From Litoribacter populi (GTDB taxonomy: Bacteria; Bacteroidota; Bacteroidia; Cytophagales; Cyclobacteriaceae), in the NCBI RefSeq assembly GCF_007483685.1, contig NZ_VMKN01000001.1, positions 3,104,143-3,168,142 of the forward strand: DNA of 64,000 nt, in the 5' to 3' direction. The notes under the pieces are model-generated. The model was not told where the DNA came from and did not search any database. It saw only the letters and a program-made list of their open reading frames with translations. Numbering within the stretch: position 1 is the first letter of the stretch; every line of letters begins with the position of its first letter. The position numbers and the translations under genes are program-made. This document shows, in pieces, positions 26,723 through 35,660 of the stretch.

Positions 26723-27478
26723 TTATATTATTATTTCCCTCAACAGTTCGTTGGTGATTTGTCCCATATTATTTTCCATATTTAACTGAATTACCTTCAC
26801 TCCTCTTTTTTTAGCAAATTCAGCCATTGATGAATTGCTTAGATCGATTTTATCTAAGATCTCCAGTCTTTTACTTTCATCAAAAAACTTTAAATATGGT
26901 GGAATTCCAGCTGGTCTTTTCTCCAATCGTTCATAAGCAACTTTAGAAGGAACTTTACAATGAATCAAAATATCTACTTTAGGAACAAGATCAAAAAGAA
27001 ATTCTTTTTCATTGTTTATCGAACCATCTCCGTTAACCAAAAAATGCTTGATTGATTTCAAAAAACCTTCATCAATTAAAAACCAGTCTCTTTTATTAAT
27101 AATTTTATGTCGTTGATAAAAGCCTGATAATGCTAAAAAATAATCCCACTCTTCACTTTTGAATTGATTTTTATTAATATTGTTATTACCATTAATATAC
27201 GATTTTTCTAATTCATTGTAAAGAGATTCATTTTCATTTTTAAATAATTTTAACGGAACATTAGAGTTATAAAGAATCTTTCCTAACCTATAACAATTCC
27301 TTTTAATAAAATGTTTCACAAAAAAATGAGATAAGTATAAAACAGGATCATAGGGTATTTGGAGATAACTTGACATTGGTGCGGGAAAATAACCTAACTT
27401 TTTGTAAAACTTGTAATTTAAGCTTCTACATAAAGTAGTTTTTCCTGAACCCATAATCCCAAGGATCTCAACGTTCAA
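26723..27478 (-). CDS. P-loop NTPase, nucleoside/monophosphate-kinase-like
   Basis: A 251-residue protein with a Walker A motif at its N-terminus (LGIMGSGKTTLCRSL, about residues 6-20). KVDILIHCKVPSKVAYERLEKR near residue 170 resembles the LID-side helix of deoxynucleoside and monophosphate kinases. No exact family could be named; similar proteins of unknown role occur in other polysaccharide clusters. The gene is very AT-rich compared with the gmd gene upstream. It could phosphorylate a sugar or act on a nucleotide. Confidence 0.6.
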   Translation of the reverse strand: MNVEILGIMGSGKTTLCRSLNYKFYKKLGYFPAPMSSYLQIPYDPVLYLSHFFVKHFIKRNCYRLGKILYNSNVPLKLFKNENESLYNELEKSYINGNNNINKNQFKSEEWDYFLALSGFYQRHKIINKRDWFLIDEGFLKSIKHFLVNGDGSINNEKEFLFDLVPKVDILIHCKVPSKVAYERLEKRPAGIPPYLKFFDESKRLEILDKIDLSNSSMAEFAKKRGVKVIQLNMENNMGQITNELLREIII

Positions 27479-27492
27479 AATTTATATTTTTT

Positions 27493-28599
27493 TTATTTTG
27501 CTGATAAATCATTTAAAACCATCTCCCTCACCATCTCTTCCAAAGTGATTTGAGGCTCCCAACCTAGCTTCTGATTAGCCTTGGAAGCATCACCTATCAG
27601 TAAGTCCACTTCAGTGGGACGGAAGTACCGAGAGTCTATTTTTATCAAAATGTCGCCGAGTTTGAATGGTAAATTATTAATCGATGAATTGTTTAATGAT
27701 TGATCAGTAGCTTTTTGATATTTCTCAAGAACTATATTATCAAGAATCCCTAATTCGTGCTCCCCTTCACCCTTCCATTGAATTAGCATCCCCACTTCTG
27801 CAAAAGCCATCTGAATAAAATCCCTGACTTTGGTAATCTTGCCTGTGGCAATAACAAAATCCTCCGCCTCTTCTTGCTGTAGCATCATCCACATGGCTTC
27901 CACATAATCCTTGGCATGACCCCAATCTCTTTGGGCATCCAAATTTCCTACATAGAGTTTATCCTGATGCCCCATGGCAATACGGGCTACTGCTTGGGTG
28001 ACTTTTCGGGATAGGAAGGTTTCCCCCCTCAGAGGTGACTCATGATTGAACAAAATGCCGTTACAGGCATACATACCATAGGCTTCCCTATAATTGACCG
28101 TTATCCAATAAGCGTATAGTTTTGCTACACCATAAGGAGAACGTGGGTAAAATGGTGTTTTCTCAGTTTGAGGGACTTCCTGTACCATTCCATATAGCTC
28201 CGAAGTAGAAGCCTGATAAAATCTGGTTATCTTTTCCATCCCCAAAAGTCTGATAGCCTCAAGAATTCGAAGGGTTCCCATACCATCGGCATTTGCCGTG
28301 TACTCCGGAGTTTCGAAACTGACTTTGACATGCGACATTGCTCCAAGATTATAAATCTCATCGGGCTGGGTTTCTTTGATGATCCGAGTAAGATTCATGG
28401 AGTCTGTCAAATCACCGTAATGCAAAAAAAGCCTAGCCTCTGGATCATGAGGATCTTGATAGAGGTGATCAATCCGATCAGTGTTGAGAGAAGAAGAACG
28501 ACGTTTTATGCCATGGACAATATATCCTTTTCCCAATAAAAGTTCAGCAAGATACGACCCATCTTGACCTGTTATTCCTGTTATAAGTGCTGTTTTCAT
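27493..28599 (-). CDS. gmd: GDP-mannose 4,6-dehydratase
   Basis: A 368-residue enzyme that converts GDP-mannose to GDP-4-keto-6-deoxymannose, the first step to GDP-L-fucose, GDP-D-rhamnose and others. [19 protein letters not shown] (residues 3-21) is the diagnostic GMD N-terminus; catalytic YGVAK (about residue 156) and [17 protein letters not shown] confirm it. Family length is typical. No GDP-L-fucose synthase (fcl/wcaG) is in the window, so the second step must come from elsewhere or the product is another 6-deoxyhexose. The fucosyltransferase at 15114-15974 suggests fucose. Confidence 0.95.
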   Translation of the reverse strand: MKTALITGITGQDGSYLAELLLGKGYIVHGIKRRSSSLNTDRIDHLYQDPHDPEARLFLHYGDLTDSMNLTRIIKETQPDEIYNLGAMSHVKVSFETPEYTANADGMGTLRILEAIRLLGMEKITRFYQASTSELYGMVQEVPQTEKTPFYPRSPYGVAKLYAYWITVNYREAYGMYACNGILFNHESPLRGETFLSRKVTQAVARIAMGHQDKLYVGNLDAQRDWGHAKDYVEAMWMMLQQEEAEDFVIATGKITKVRDFIQMAFAEVGMLIQWKGEGEHELGILDNIVLEKYQKATDQSLNNSSINNLPFKLGDILIKIDSRYFRPTEVDLLIGDASKANQKLGWEPQITLEEMVREMVLNDLSAK

Positions 28600-28656
28600 T
28601 GCTTAAATGAAAATACAGAACCTAACATCTCATGTCGACAAGTTTGGTTTAATCTA

Positions 28657-29616
28657 TCATTCATGAGCTAATTGGGCTTTTAGATTCAATGACTTCTCAA
28701 AATATGAGATGGTTTTAATCAAGCCTTCCTTTAGATTAAAACTTGGTTGCCAATTCAGAACTTCCATTGCCTGACTGATATCCGGCTTTCTCTGCCTAGG
28801 GTCATCCAAAGGAAGAGGCATAAATACCAATTTACTTTTGCTCCCCGTCAATTCTATAATAGTTTCAGCCAGTTGTAGCATGGTAAATTCTTCAGGATTG
28901 CCCATATTAACTGGACCTGTGAATCCTTTTTCAGTTTGCATCATCCGGTGCATGCCATCAATCAGGTCATCCACATAGCAAAAGCTTCTGGTCTGTGTCC
29001 CGTCACCAAAAATGGTGATAGGCTCATTTTTCAAAGCTTGAAGGATAAAATTGCTCACTACCCTCCCATCATTGAGTTGCATGTTTGGACCATAAGTATT
29101 GAAGATCCTTACGACCTTTATATCCAAATTATGTTGGCGGTGATAGTCAAAGAATAAAGTCTCCGCACAGCGTTTACCTTCGTCATAACAGGCCCTCGGA
29201 CCTATTGGGTTTACATTGCCCCAGTAGGATTCGGGTTGCGGATGGACGGATGGGTCTCCGTATATCTCGGAAGTGCTTGCCTGTAGGATTCTTATTTTAA
29301 GTCTTTTTGCCAAACCGAGCATATTGATCGAACCCATCACCGAGGTCTTGGTAGTTTGGACCGGATCAAATTGGTATTGGATAGGGCTGGCGGGACAAGC
29401 AAGGTTATAGATTTGATCTACCTCCACATACAAAGGAAAAGTGATGTCATGCCTAAGCAATTCAAAATTCTTGTTGTCAAGAAGCTTATGGACATTTTCT
29501 CTTCGGCCTGTAAAGAAGTTATCGACACACAATACCTCATTCCCCTCATCAAGAAGCCTCTTGCATAAATGCGACCCGATAAACCCTGATCCTCCTGTTA
29601 CTAAAATTCTTTTCAT
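28657..29616 (-). CDS. UDP-glucuronate decarboxylase-like SDR (UDP-xylose synthase)
   Basis: A 319-residue extended [23 protein letters not shown] binds NAD. The sequence [27 protein letters not shown] and [14 protein letters not shown] (with catalytic YDEGK) is typical of UDP-glucuronic acid decarboxylases, which make UDP-xylose or the 4-keto intermediate. It is the first gene of the visible operon on the minus strand apart from the membrane glycosyltransferase, and lies 57 bp upstream of gmd. Confidence 0.9.
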   Translation of the reverse strand: MKRILVTGGSGFIGSHLCKRLLDEGNEVLCVDNFFTGRRENVHKLLDNKNFELLRHDITFPLYVEVDQIYNLACPASPIQYQFDPVQTTKTSVMGSINMLGLAKRLKIRILQASTSEIYGDPSVHPQPESYWGNVNPIGPRACYDEGKRCAETLFFDYHRQHNLDIKVVRIFNTYGPNMQLNDGRVVSNFILQALKNEPITIFGDGTQTRSFCYVDDLIDGMHRMMQTEKGFTGPVNMGNPEEFTMLQLAETIIELTGSKSKLVFMPLPLDDPRQRKPDISQAMEVLNWQPSFNLKEGLIKTISYFEKSLNLKAQLAHE

Positions 29617-29686
29617 TATTATATTTTCTTATTCATGGAAAATGGGTCACGAAGTCACACCAAGGTCAAAAGAAGTCGCACAAAGT

Positions 29687-30862
29687 TCAAATCAAAGACA
29701 AAAGATAGGCCTTAGGTAAATTCATGAGCAGGGAAAAAAAAGCCACTCCAAACACTGCTTTTTTAACCCATGGATGTTTATTCCAGTTTTTGTATAAGTT
29801 TAAAAACAGCAGCATATAAAGCAAACCGGTGGCAGGAGCAAATATCCTGTAATTGAAGGAATCAAAGGGAGAGACCAATCTAAGCGCAATGATCATCAAG
29901 ATATAAAATCCGGCAAGCATGAGTGGTAATGAGGCGGAAATTTTCCATGTGAACATACCCACTTTCCAAAGCCAGCCAATAACCAAAACCTGAAACAGCA
30001 GCAGCCCAATTGCAAGTATATCATTTGGCCACACAAACCAAATATCCCTGAAGTAAGTCATCTCATTGATAATCCCACGGATCAGGTAAAACATAAACGT
30101 TCCACCACTCTCCAGCTCCGGATAAGATCTCTCCGCTCCGGTAAGGAAACCTGTCTGTAGATAGTTTGCATAAAGATAAGCAAGGGGAATTAGGCTGAAA
30201 ATGCCTAATACAAGGGTCAAACGTAATGCAGTTTCCTTTTTACCTTGATTGGCTAAATATAATGAATAAAGTCCCGTGAAAATCCAAAAAACCAATCCTG
30301 CATACCTTAAAAGAAACAAGCAAATCAAGCTAATTGCAACCAGAAAATAATGTCGTCTCAGCTGCAGCTTCTCTAAATTAAACACCAACAAAAATGTGAA
30401 AAAGAGAAACGGCCCTTCCGACCAAGTATAGGAAAAAACCTCCAACAAGCCATTTGAAAAGAAAGCCAACATGGCCCAAGGTGCCGCATCATTAAATCTC
30501 ATTAGAAACAGTAGGGCTATTCCTCCCAAGAAAAACAAGTTTGCAATTTTGCTTGCCCAAAGGTAATCTGAAGTTATGAAACTAAAAGCTGCTATGATTA
30601 CAGGATATCCAGCAGGCCATACTCCTAAATATGACTGGGTATCCTCATTTGTAAATGGATACTCGGTAGGAGCTACTATCCCGTTTCCCTCCACAATGTT
30701 CTGCGCCACCTTCATATAAAACTCGGAATCCGGAGAAATGTAGTTAGTACCCTCCACAGAGACCCGCAAAACTATAGCCCCGGCAAGCAACAGAAAAAGG
30801 AACAAAACCCCTAAACCGGTTTGCTTCTGATGCTTTTTTTGATGGACTAGTACAGAACTCAT
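29687..30862 (-). CDS. Membrane glycosyltransferase, GT39/PMT-like
   Basis: A 391-residue protein with about ten hydrophobic segments. The first periplasmic loop holds NYISPDSEFYMKVAQNIVEG, in which the acidic residues after the first membrane segment (PDSEFY) resemble the catalytic-loop aspartate of GT-C enzymes such as ArnT and PMT/GT39. WPAGYPVIIAAF fits as well. It would use a lipid-linked sugar to glycosylate a periplasmic acceptor. It marks the upstream end of the glycan cluster; the next 3 kb is noncoding. The exact subfamily is uncertain. Confidence 0.65.
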   Translation of the reverse strand: MSSVLVHQKKHQKQTGLGVLFLFLLLAGAIVLRVSVEGTNYISPDSEFYMKVAQNIVEGNGIVAPTEYPFTNEDTQSYLGVWPAGYPVIIAAFSFITSDYLWASKIANLFFLGGIALLFLMRFNDAAPWAMLAFFSNGLLEVFSYTWSEGPFLFFTFLLVFNLEKLQLRRHYFLVAISLICLFLLRYAGLVFWIFTGLYSLYLANQGKKETALRLTLVLGIFSLIPLAYLYANYLQTGFLTGAERSYPELESGGTFMFYLIRGIINEMTYFRDIWFVWPNDILAIGLLLFQVLVIGWLWKVGMFTWKISASLPLMLAGFYILMIIALRLVSPFDSFNYRIFAPATGLLYMLLFLNLYKNWNKHPWVKKAVFGVAFFSLLMNLPKAYLLSLI

Positions 30863-30935
30863 TGTTATAAATTTTCACCGAACGGTATTAGCCGGGATGT
30901 TCAGGTTACTCTAGTTTTTGCAGGGGTCCCACTAT

Positions 30936-30968
30936 CCCCAGCTTTACCCCAGGGTTACCCCAGCTTTG
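30936..30968 (+). repeat. Three-copy 11-bp tandem element, copy 1
   Basis: Units CCCCAGCTTTA, CCCCAGGGTTA and CCCCAGCTTTG follow each other exactly, preceded by TAT and followed by ATGTAGCTTTGGTGTAGGG. The same layout recurs at 33070 and 33158. Confidence 0.9.
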
Positions 30969-31745
30969 ATGTAGCTTTGGTGTAGGGCGCTGAGCACGGA
31001 GCGGTGGGCACTGAGCGGTGGGCACGGAGCACTGGGCGGTGTTTTTCATTCCTAATTCCTAATTCCTCATTCCTCAATGGATCTCCCATGGATGAGCTGG
31101 GTGTGAAGCAGGGGTAATGGATACATGTGTTAGGGATGTCAATGGTGTCTCCCATGGGTGTCCCTATGGTTCGTTAGTGTTTGGCTAAAATCTAGGAAAC
31201 CGTTGTACTTTTTGGGGGCGTTTCAGTTTCACGCAAAGGGCGCAAAGGAGGCGCAAAGAGCGCGGAGTTTTTTTTAATACGAAGATCCTTTCCGAGGCGA
31301 AGCCTGGAAAGATCACCGTGCTCTCACCCGATATTCCTTACATGAATGTTGTCGTTAAGCGGCCTTCATTCCAACCGTGGCTGACCTGACACGGAACAAT
31401 GATCCGCCGTGGCGGAACAACAGTCCCGGGGAGGCAGAGCTGACCCACGGGGCGGACAACCATGACAACCACGTCACAAATAACGAGACAGTAACTACCT
31501 AACGACATCCCCCCTGCCCCCTTCGAAGGGGGAGTTGACCTCGTTGCAGTTCCGGGGAGGCGGAGCTGACCCACGGGGAGGACAACCATGACAACCACGA
31601 ACTCACTTCTAACGGGAGCTGAAAAATTTCGCCAAATTTTTAAAACTTATTATTACGATTAACGTACTGTTATTTTATCCCAGGCCGGTCTAATGACTGT
31701 TTTTCATCAATCCTGGCGCTTTCCTATTCGGGGTTCCCCCGTATC

Positions 31746-31800
31746 AGTTACGGATCACTTACGGATCACCTACGCATCACTTACGGATCAGTTACGGATA
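31746..31800 (+). repeat. Five-copy 11-bp tandem repeat (ACTTACGGATC type)
   Basis: Units AGTTACGGATC, ACTTACGGATC, ACCTACGCATC, ACTTACGGATC and AGTTACGGATA. It has the same period as the CCCCAGCTTTA elements but a different unit. Confidence 0.9.
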
Positions 31801-33069
31801 TCGCCCGAAATTGACTGGGAAATCGGGCTTGAGTGAACGGATTCAACGATTTTAGCGAAATAGCGGAGGGGCCTTCCGTAACTTTTCTTGGAATAGTGCA
31901 AATAAACGAGAGATGAAAGTTTAAATGGGGCACTATGGGCACCAAGAAAAAGAAGGACACTAAGGGATGAAGGTTTAAATGGGTCACAAAGTCGCACACT
32001 GAGCGCTGAGCACTGGGCGCTGAGCGCTGAGAAATTGGTCACAAAGTAGTCCTAAGTTCAAAAGAACCTGCCTATGCCATCCCTAACGGGATGCTCCGGC
32101 AGGCAGGGTCGTACTAAGTTTAGATCTGCTTAAGATTGCTTCAGTCGTCATTCTTCCTCCTTCGCAATGACGGTTTCATAGCTTCGCCCGGTCAGTCACT
32201 TGATGGTGCTTAGCGGGGGTTGGAAAAACCTGCCAGGTTTAAGTAATCACTTAGCGCCTTCGCGCCTTGGTGGCCAATAATCTTCGAGTCTTTTATTTTG
32301 GTATTATCGACAATTATAAGTTTAAAATATCGCATATCCTGCGATTGTCAAGGAGATTTTGGTGAAATAAAAAATATTTTTTTGTTCCTGGGTTTTTCGC
32401 AAAAGTTTGGTCTATGCGTCTATAGGATTAAAGCAATAATTTACAAAGTAATTTGTATAATGAAAAATGTATTTGGGAGAATTTTTAGTATGGGAAGGGT
32501 TCACGCAAAGGTCGCAAAGAATGGCGCAAAGATCGCAAGGTGGGAGATGTCGGATGTCGGATGTCAGATGTCGGATGTGGAGTCTACGCCCAGCAGGTTC
32601 TTACGTACGTAAGTGTGACGTGCCCGCCTGCCAAAGCTAGACCGGGTGGGTTGTCGTTGTTCTATTCGCGGGGGTACGGGGAGCGATGAAGGTTGGGATA
32701 CGGCAGCATTCATCCCGCTCCTAAGTAATTTTCCTGCTGGGCGTCAGGATAGAACCATGATCAGCCGCGGCGGAACAACAGTCCCGGGGAGGCGAAGCTG
32801 ACCCACGGAACGGACAACAATGACAACCACGAATTTGAAATGGAGAATTAGTAATTAATAATGAATGATGAATATCGAATGATGAATAATGAAGTGGATG
32901 AAGGTGGGTTGCGGCAGCCTTCATCCCAGCCGTAGGTAAATTCCTGCTGGGCGCGGAAGTAGAACAAAGACAACAACGACAACAGTCCCGGGAAGGCGAA
33001 GCCGACCCACGGGACGGACAACGGCGAAGCGGACAACTACGAGGTAAAATACACCTTAGGTCTACATAT

Positions 33070-33102
33070 CCCCAACGTTACCCTAACGTTACCCCAACGT
33101 TG
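33070..33102 (+). repeat. Three-copy 11-bp tandem element, copy 2
   Basis: Units CCCCAACGTTA, CCCTAACGTTA and CCCCAACGTTG, preceded by CATAT and followed by ATGCTAGACTGGTATAGGGG. The middle triplet differs from copies 1 and 3 (ACG instead of GCT) but is kept in all three units of this copy. Confidence 0.9.
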
Positions 33103-33157
33103 ATGCTAGACTGGTATAGGGGAAGGATACCGGATGGGGAAAGTTTAATCAGCCTAT

Positions 33158-33190
33158 CCCCAGCTTTACCCCAGCTTTACCCCAGCTTTG
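33158..33190 (+). repeat. Three-copy 11-bp tandem element, copy 3
   Basis: Units CCCCAGCTTTA, CCCCAGCTTTA and CCCCAGCTTTG, preceded by CCTAT and followed by GTGCTACTCTAGTAGGG. Confidence 0.9.
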
Positions 33191-33424
33191 GTGCTACTCT
33201 AGTAGGGCTTTGTTGCAGCATTGGACGAGAGGGAACGGCTAGATTAATTTTTTCTGGCCATTGGGATACCCATAGGTTGCCTCCCCCGACTATCCCCCGT
33301 ATATAAAGCCCATTAACCTTGCACCAGGTCTGCAATAGAAGCACTTCTAATTCAGATGCAAGCAGGAGTTGATGGGGACCTGAACTGTAGCTGAGCGGGA
33401 GATGATAGGGAGGGGATAAACCGC

Positions 33425-33936
33425 TGGGTCGGACTAGATATCCCCAAGGTTGATTCGTGGTTGTCCGTCCCGAAGACGCTGCGCTGTTCGAGACTGTTGT
33501 CCTGGACCTGCGGTCCTCAGTTGTCATGGTTGTCATTGTTCTATGCAGTGTGCAGCCACGGAAGGAATGAGGGTGACCGCAGCGACAACAATGAAGGTGG
33601 GTTACGGCAGCCTTCATCCCAGCCGTAAATAAATTCCTGCTGGGCGCGGATGTAGAACAACGACAACAACGACAACAACCCCGGGGAGGCGCAGCCGACC
33701 CACGGGGTGGACAACAGCGAAGCGGACAACTACTAGGTAATGGAGAATTAGGAATTAGGAATTAATGATGAACGCTGAATGATGAATGATGAAGTGGGTT
33801 CCGGCAGCCTTCATCCCAGCCGTAGGTAAATTCCTGCTGGGCGCGTAAGTAGAACAACGACAACTACGACAACCGAGCCGGGGAGGCGCAGCTGACCCAC
33901 GGCGGGACAACAGCGAAGCGGACAACTACCCGACAA
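33425..33936. repeat. Family B palindromic repeat block
   Basis: Starts with GTGGTTGTCCGTCCCGAAG and ends with GCGAAGCGGACAACTAC; the arms are reverse complements. Internal arms include GGTTACGGCAGCCTTCATCC and CCTGCTGGGCGCG. A second arm set follows from about 33770. It ends within about 15 bp of the stop codon of the HEPN gene. Confidence 0.9.
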
Positions 33937-34842
33937 TCACGCTAAAACACGGTTCATTTCAGCGATGGTGTAGCTAAGCAAGGAGACCGCGCTGGATCTG
34001 GCAGCTTCAAGTATGTCATCTGAAATGGTGAAGCCTTGATTATAACGGGCATCAATGTAGGAATTGTTGAGTTGTTTCAATATATCCGGCTCTTCAGGAA
34101 AAAGGTTGTAGAGGAGCGGAATCCATCTTTTGCAATGGAGGATCAGGGTTTTGAGGTCATGGGTTTTCTTCTCTTTTTTACCCCAGGCTTTGATCAAGCC
34201 TCTTAGCAATAATTCCAAAGACTGGTGCAACAGGTAGGCGGAGAGTCCATTTTGCCCCAAATGTCTTGCTCGATCTGAAAGGTCCAGAAATGTCTGGCTT
34301 TTTTCTACATGAATATCAAACCTCCGCTTAGCTACCGCTTTTGCCTCAGTTAATTCTTTAGTGATGGTTTCTGGGTAAGGCTTAAGTCCAGGGCGGCTAT
34401 AAAGCACCTGGAATTGCGGATGCAAGATCTGGAAAAACAGGTCGGCATTTTCAAAATTGGAAAAAACCTGACTCCTGTCGATCAATTGGATTGAAAAATT
34501 AAATCTCCTGCTTATTAAAAATTCCACATAGGGCAGCAACATATCTTTATTGCACATTTCTGTAGGTGGAAGGACCACATACACTTGCTTGAAACTCGGT
34601 TCATTGTTTGTACTGCCCGGCTGCTCAAGAAGCAAAATATCATCGGGGTTTACGAGGATGATTAATGCCTTGGTTAACTGATGAAGGACTTCCTCTTCCT
34701 CAATCCTCTTGACTCTATCTGAAATCCTTAATTGATGTGAGGATGATAGCGAACTGAAATTGAAAGCCTTCGTAACTGGCTTTTCCAAATTGATGTGTGA
34801 AAGCTCAAAAGCTTTTCCATTGATTGTTTGTAGATTGTTCAT
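33937..34842 (-). CDS. HEPN-domain protein with degenerate nucleotidyltransferase-like N-terminus
   Basis: A 301-residue protein with two parts. The C-terminal part (about residues 195-300) is a HEPN domain of the common Bacteroidota type: LSAYLLHQSLELLLRGLI, then KKTHDLKTLI, then YIDARYNQGFTIS and a last helix. The N-terminal part (about residues 40-165) follows the layout of the minimal nucleotidyltransferase usually fused to this HEPN domain (ALIILVNPDDILLLEQPG, then VYVVLPPTE, then NFSIQLIDRSQVF), but the catalytic GS and the acidic pair are lost. No classic RxxxxH RNase motif is obvious. It is the last gene of the modular array at 34869-39033, 26 bp after the previous one. Confidence 0.75.
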   Translation of the reverse strand: MNNLQTINGKAFELSHINLEKPVTKAFNFSSLSSSHQLRISDRVKRIEEEEVLHQLTKALIILVNPDDILLLEQPGSTNNEPSFKQVYVVLPPTEMCNKDMLLPYVEFLISRRFNFSIQLIDRSQVFSNFENADLFFQILHPQFQVLYSRPGLKPYPETITKELTEAKAVAKRRFDIHVEKSQTFLDLSDRARHLGQNGLSAYLLHQSLELLLRGLIKAWGKKEKKTHDLKTLILHCKRWIPLLYNLFPEEPDILKQLNNSYIDARYNQGFTISDDILEAARSSAVSLLSYTIAEMNRVLA

Positions 34843-34868
34843 GGTGTATGTGGTTGGTGGTGGAAAAT

Positions 34869-35471
34869 TTATTCGGGTTGGATTGCTTCTACTGCTGCTT
34901 TGGCTTTTTTAATTCGATAATTAATCAAGAAACAAGCGTCCAGAATCTTAAAAGTAAAAAGGGTGCATCGAACTTGATGAGGAATATCAAACCATTCGGG
35001 TTTATATTCCCAACTTAGGGTATTCATTATACAGCTGTGAATAAATTCCAGCCATTCTTCCAGTTCTATTTCACTAAATGCCTTTTTGAATACCAGACTG
35101 GGGTTTTTAAATTCTTTGCCTGTCAGGTGATGAAGTATAACCCCATTGCAAATCTGCTCCCCTTTTACCTGTTCAGCATGGTTTTGAACAAACTGTTCAT
35201 TAAAGCTTCTATCCTCATAGAGCTTCAGTCTGAAAATTTTGTTGCCAGCCAGGAGGAGGCTTACAAACTGCTGATAATTCCAAAGGCAGTTTCCTGGATT
35301 TTCCTTAATCCATTTTTTCTTTTTCTTACTTGAAGCCGCCAAAAGCATTTCATTCATTTCATTTCGGGTATCCAGGTAAGGCTGGTTTAACATAAAATTT
35401 GAAATGGTTTCGATCGGATTTTGGTAATCATCCTTAATGAGGTACCGGCCGGATAAATGATGAAATTCCAT
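34869..35471 (-). CDS. Modular array protein, alpha-beta (unrecognised family)
   Basis: A 200-residue soluble helical protein of unknown function. It consists of one alpha module (about residues 1-95, with WIKENPGNCLWNYQQF in place of the W..SPG..L motif) and one beta module (about residues 105-195: HHLTGKEFKNPSLVF, LEEWLEFIHSCIMNTLSWEY, and ILDACFLINYRI in place of LLEACHLIYLRE). It is the most diverged member of the array and ends in a lysine-rich helix. The tiny beta remnant just upstream (35475-35636) is a close copy of its second half. No known domain was recognised. Confidence 0.7.
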   Translation of the reverse strand: MEFHHLSGRYLIKDDYQNPIETISNFMLNQPYLDTRNEMNEMLLAASSKKKKKWIKENPGNCLWNYQQFVSLLLAGNKIFRLKLYEDRSFNEQFVQNHAEQVKGEQICNGVILHHLTGKEFKNPSLVFKKAFSEIELEEWLEFIHSCIMNTLSWEYKPEWFDIPHQVRCTLFTFKILDACFLINYRIKKAKAAVEAIQPE

Positions 35472-35474
35472 AGG

Positions 35475-35636
35475 TTAAAGGTGGTTTGGGTTGATATTGA
35501 TTTTACTATTGATCAGATAAGCGGCATCCAAAACAGGATCGTATTTCCATGAAAGGGTATTCAATATGCAGTTATGGATAAAATCCAGCCATTGCTCAGT
35601 TCCACATATCGGAACGAATTCCTGAATACCCATCAT
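35475..35636 (-). pseudogene. Remnant of a beta module (53 codons) with internal deletion
   Basis: A small open frame that starts at an ATGATG behind GGGGAGGAATCC, a good Shine-Dalgarno-like sequence. It encodes EQWLDFIHNCILNTLSWKYD, which matches LEEWLEFIHSCIMNTLSWEY of the next gene. It then jumps to VLDAAYLINSKI, matching ILDACFLINYRI: about 18 residues between are missing. The frame is the same as that of the 419-residue gene upstream; only its TAA at 35661-35663 and eight codons separate them. It is either a decayed module of a longer ancestral protein or a short functional peptide. Confidence 0.6.
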
Positions 35637-35660
35637 GGATTCCTCCCCGCCACAATCATT

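Larger units (their letters stand above)
30863..33424. other. Long gene-free region with several repeat types
   Basis: No open frame here looks like a gene: the longest (32298-32612, plus strand) has no recognisable features and runs into simple repeats. Contents: three 11-bp-unit elements (see 30936, 33070, 33158), an 11-bp five-copy array (31746), family B pieces at about 31335-31615 and 32600-33055, sequence of the type ACGCAAAGGGCGCAAAGG near 31235 and 32500, GTCGGATGTC repeats near 32550, and a GGTATTATCGACAATTATAA element at 32300 that recurs at 41423. The stretch 31620-31740 holds nothing I recognise. Confidence 0.8.

Noticed and set aside
31746-31800. Plasmid-type origin iterons
   Set aside because: No replication initiator gene or DnaA-box cluster nearby; the window looks chromosomal.
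32298-32612. 104-codon frame in the long gene-free region
   Set aside because: No recognisable domain; it ends in simple repeats of the type GTCGGATGTC and starts inside a duplicated noncoding element.
33177-33729. Frames of 60-146 codons in the family B block before the HEPN gene
   Set aside because: They encode peptides (for example TLHRTMTTMTTE) that recur wherever family B occurs, so they are repeat artefacts.
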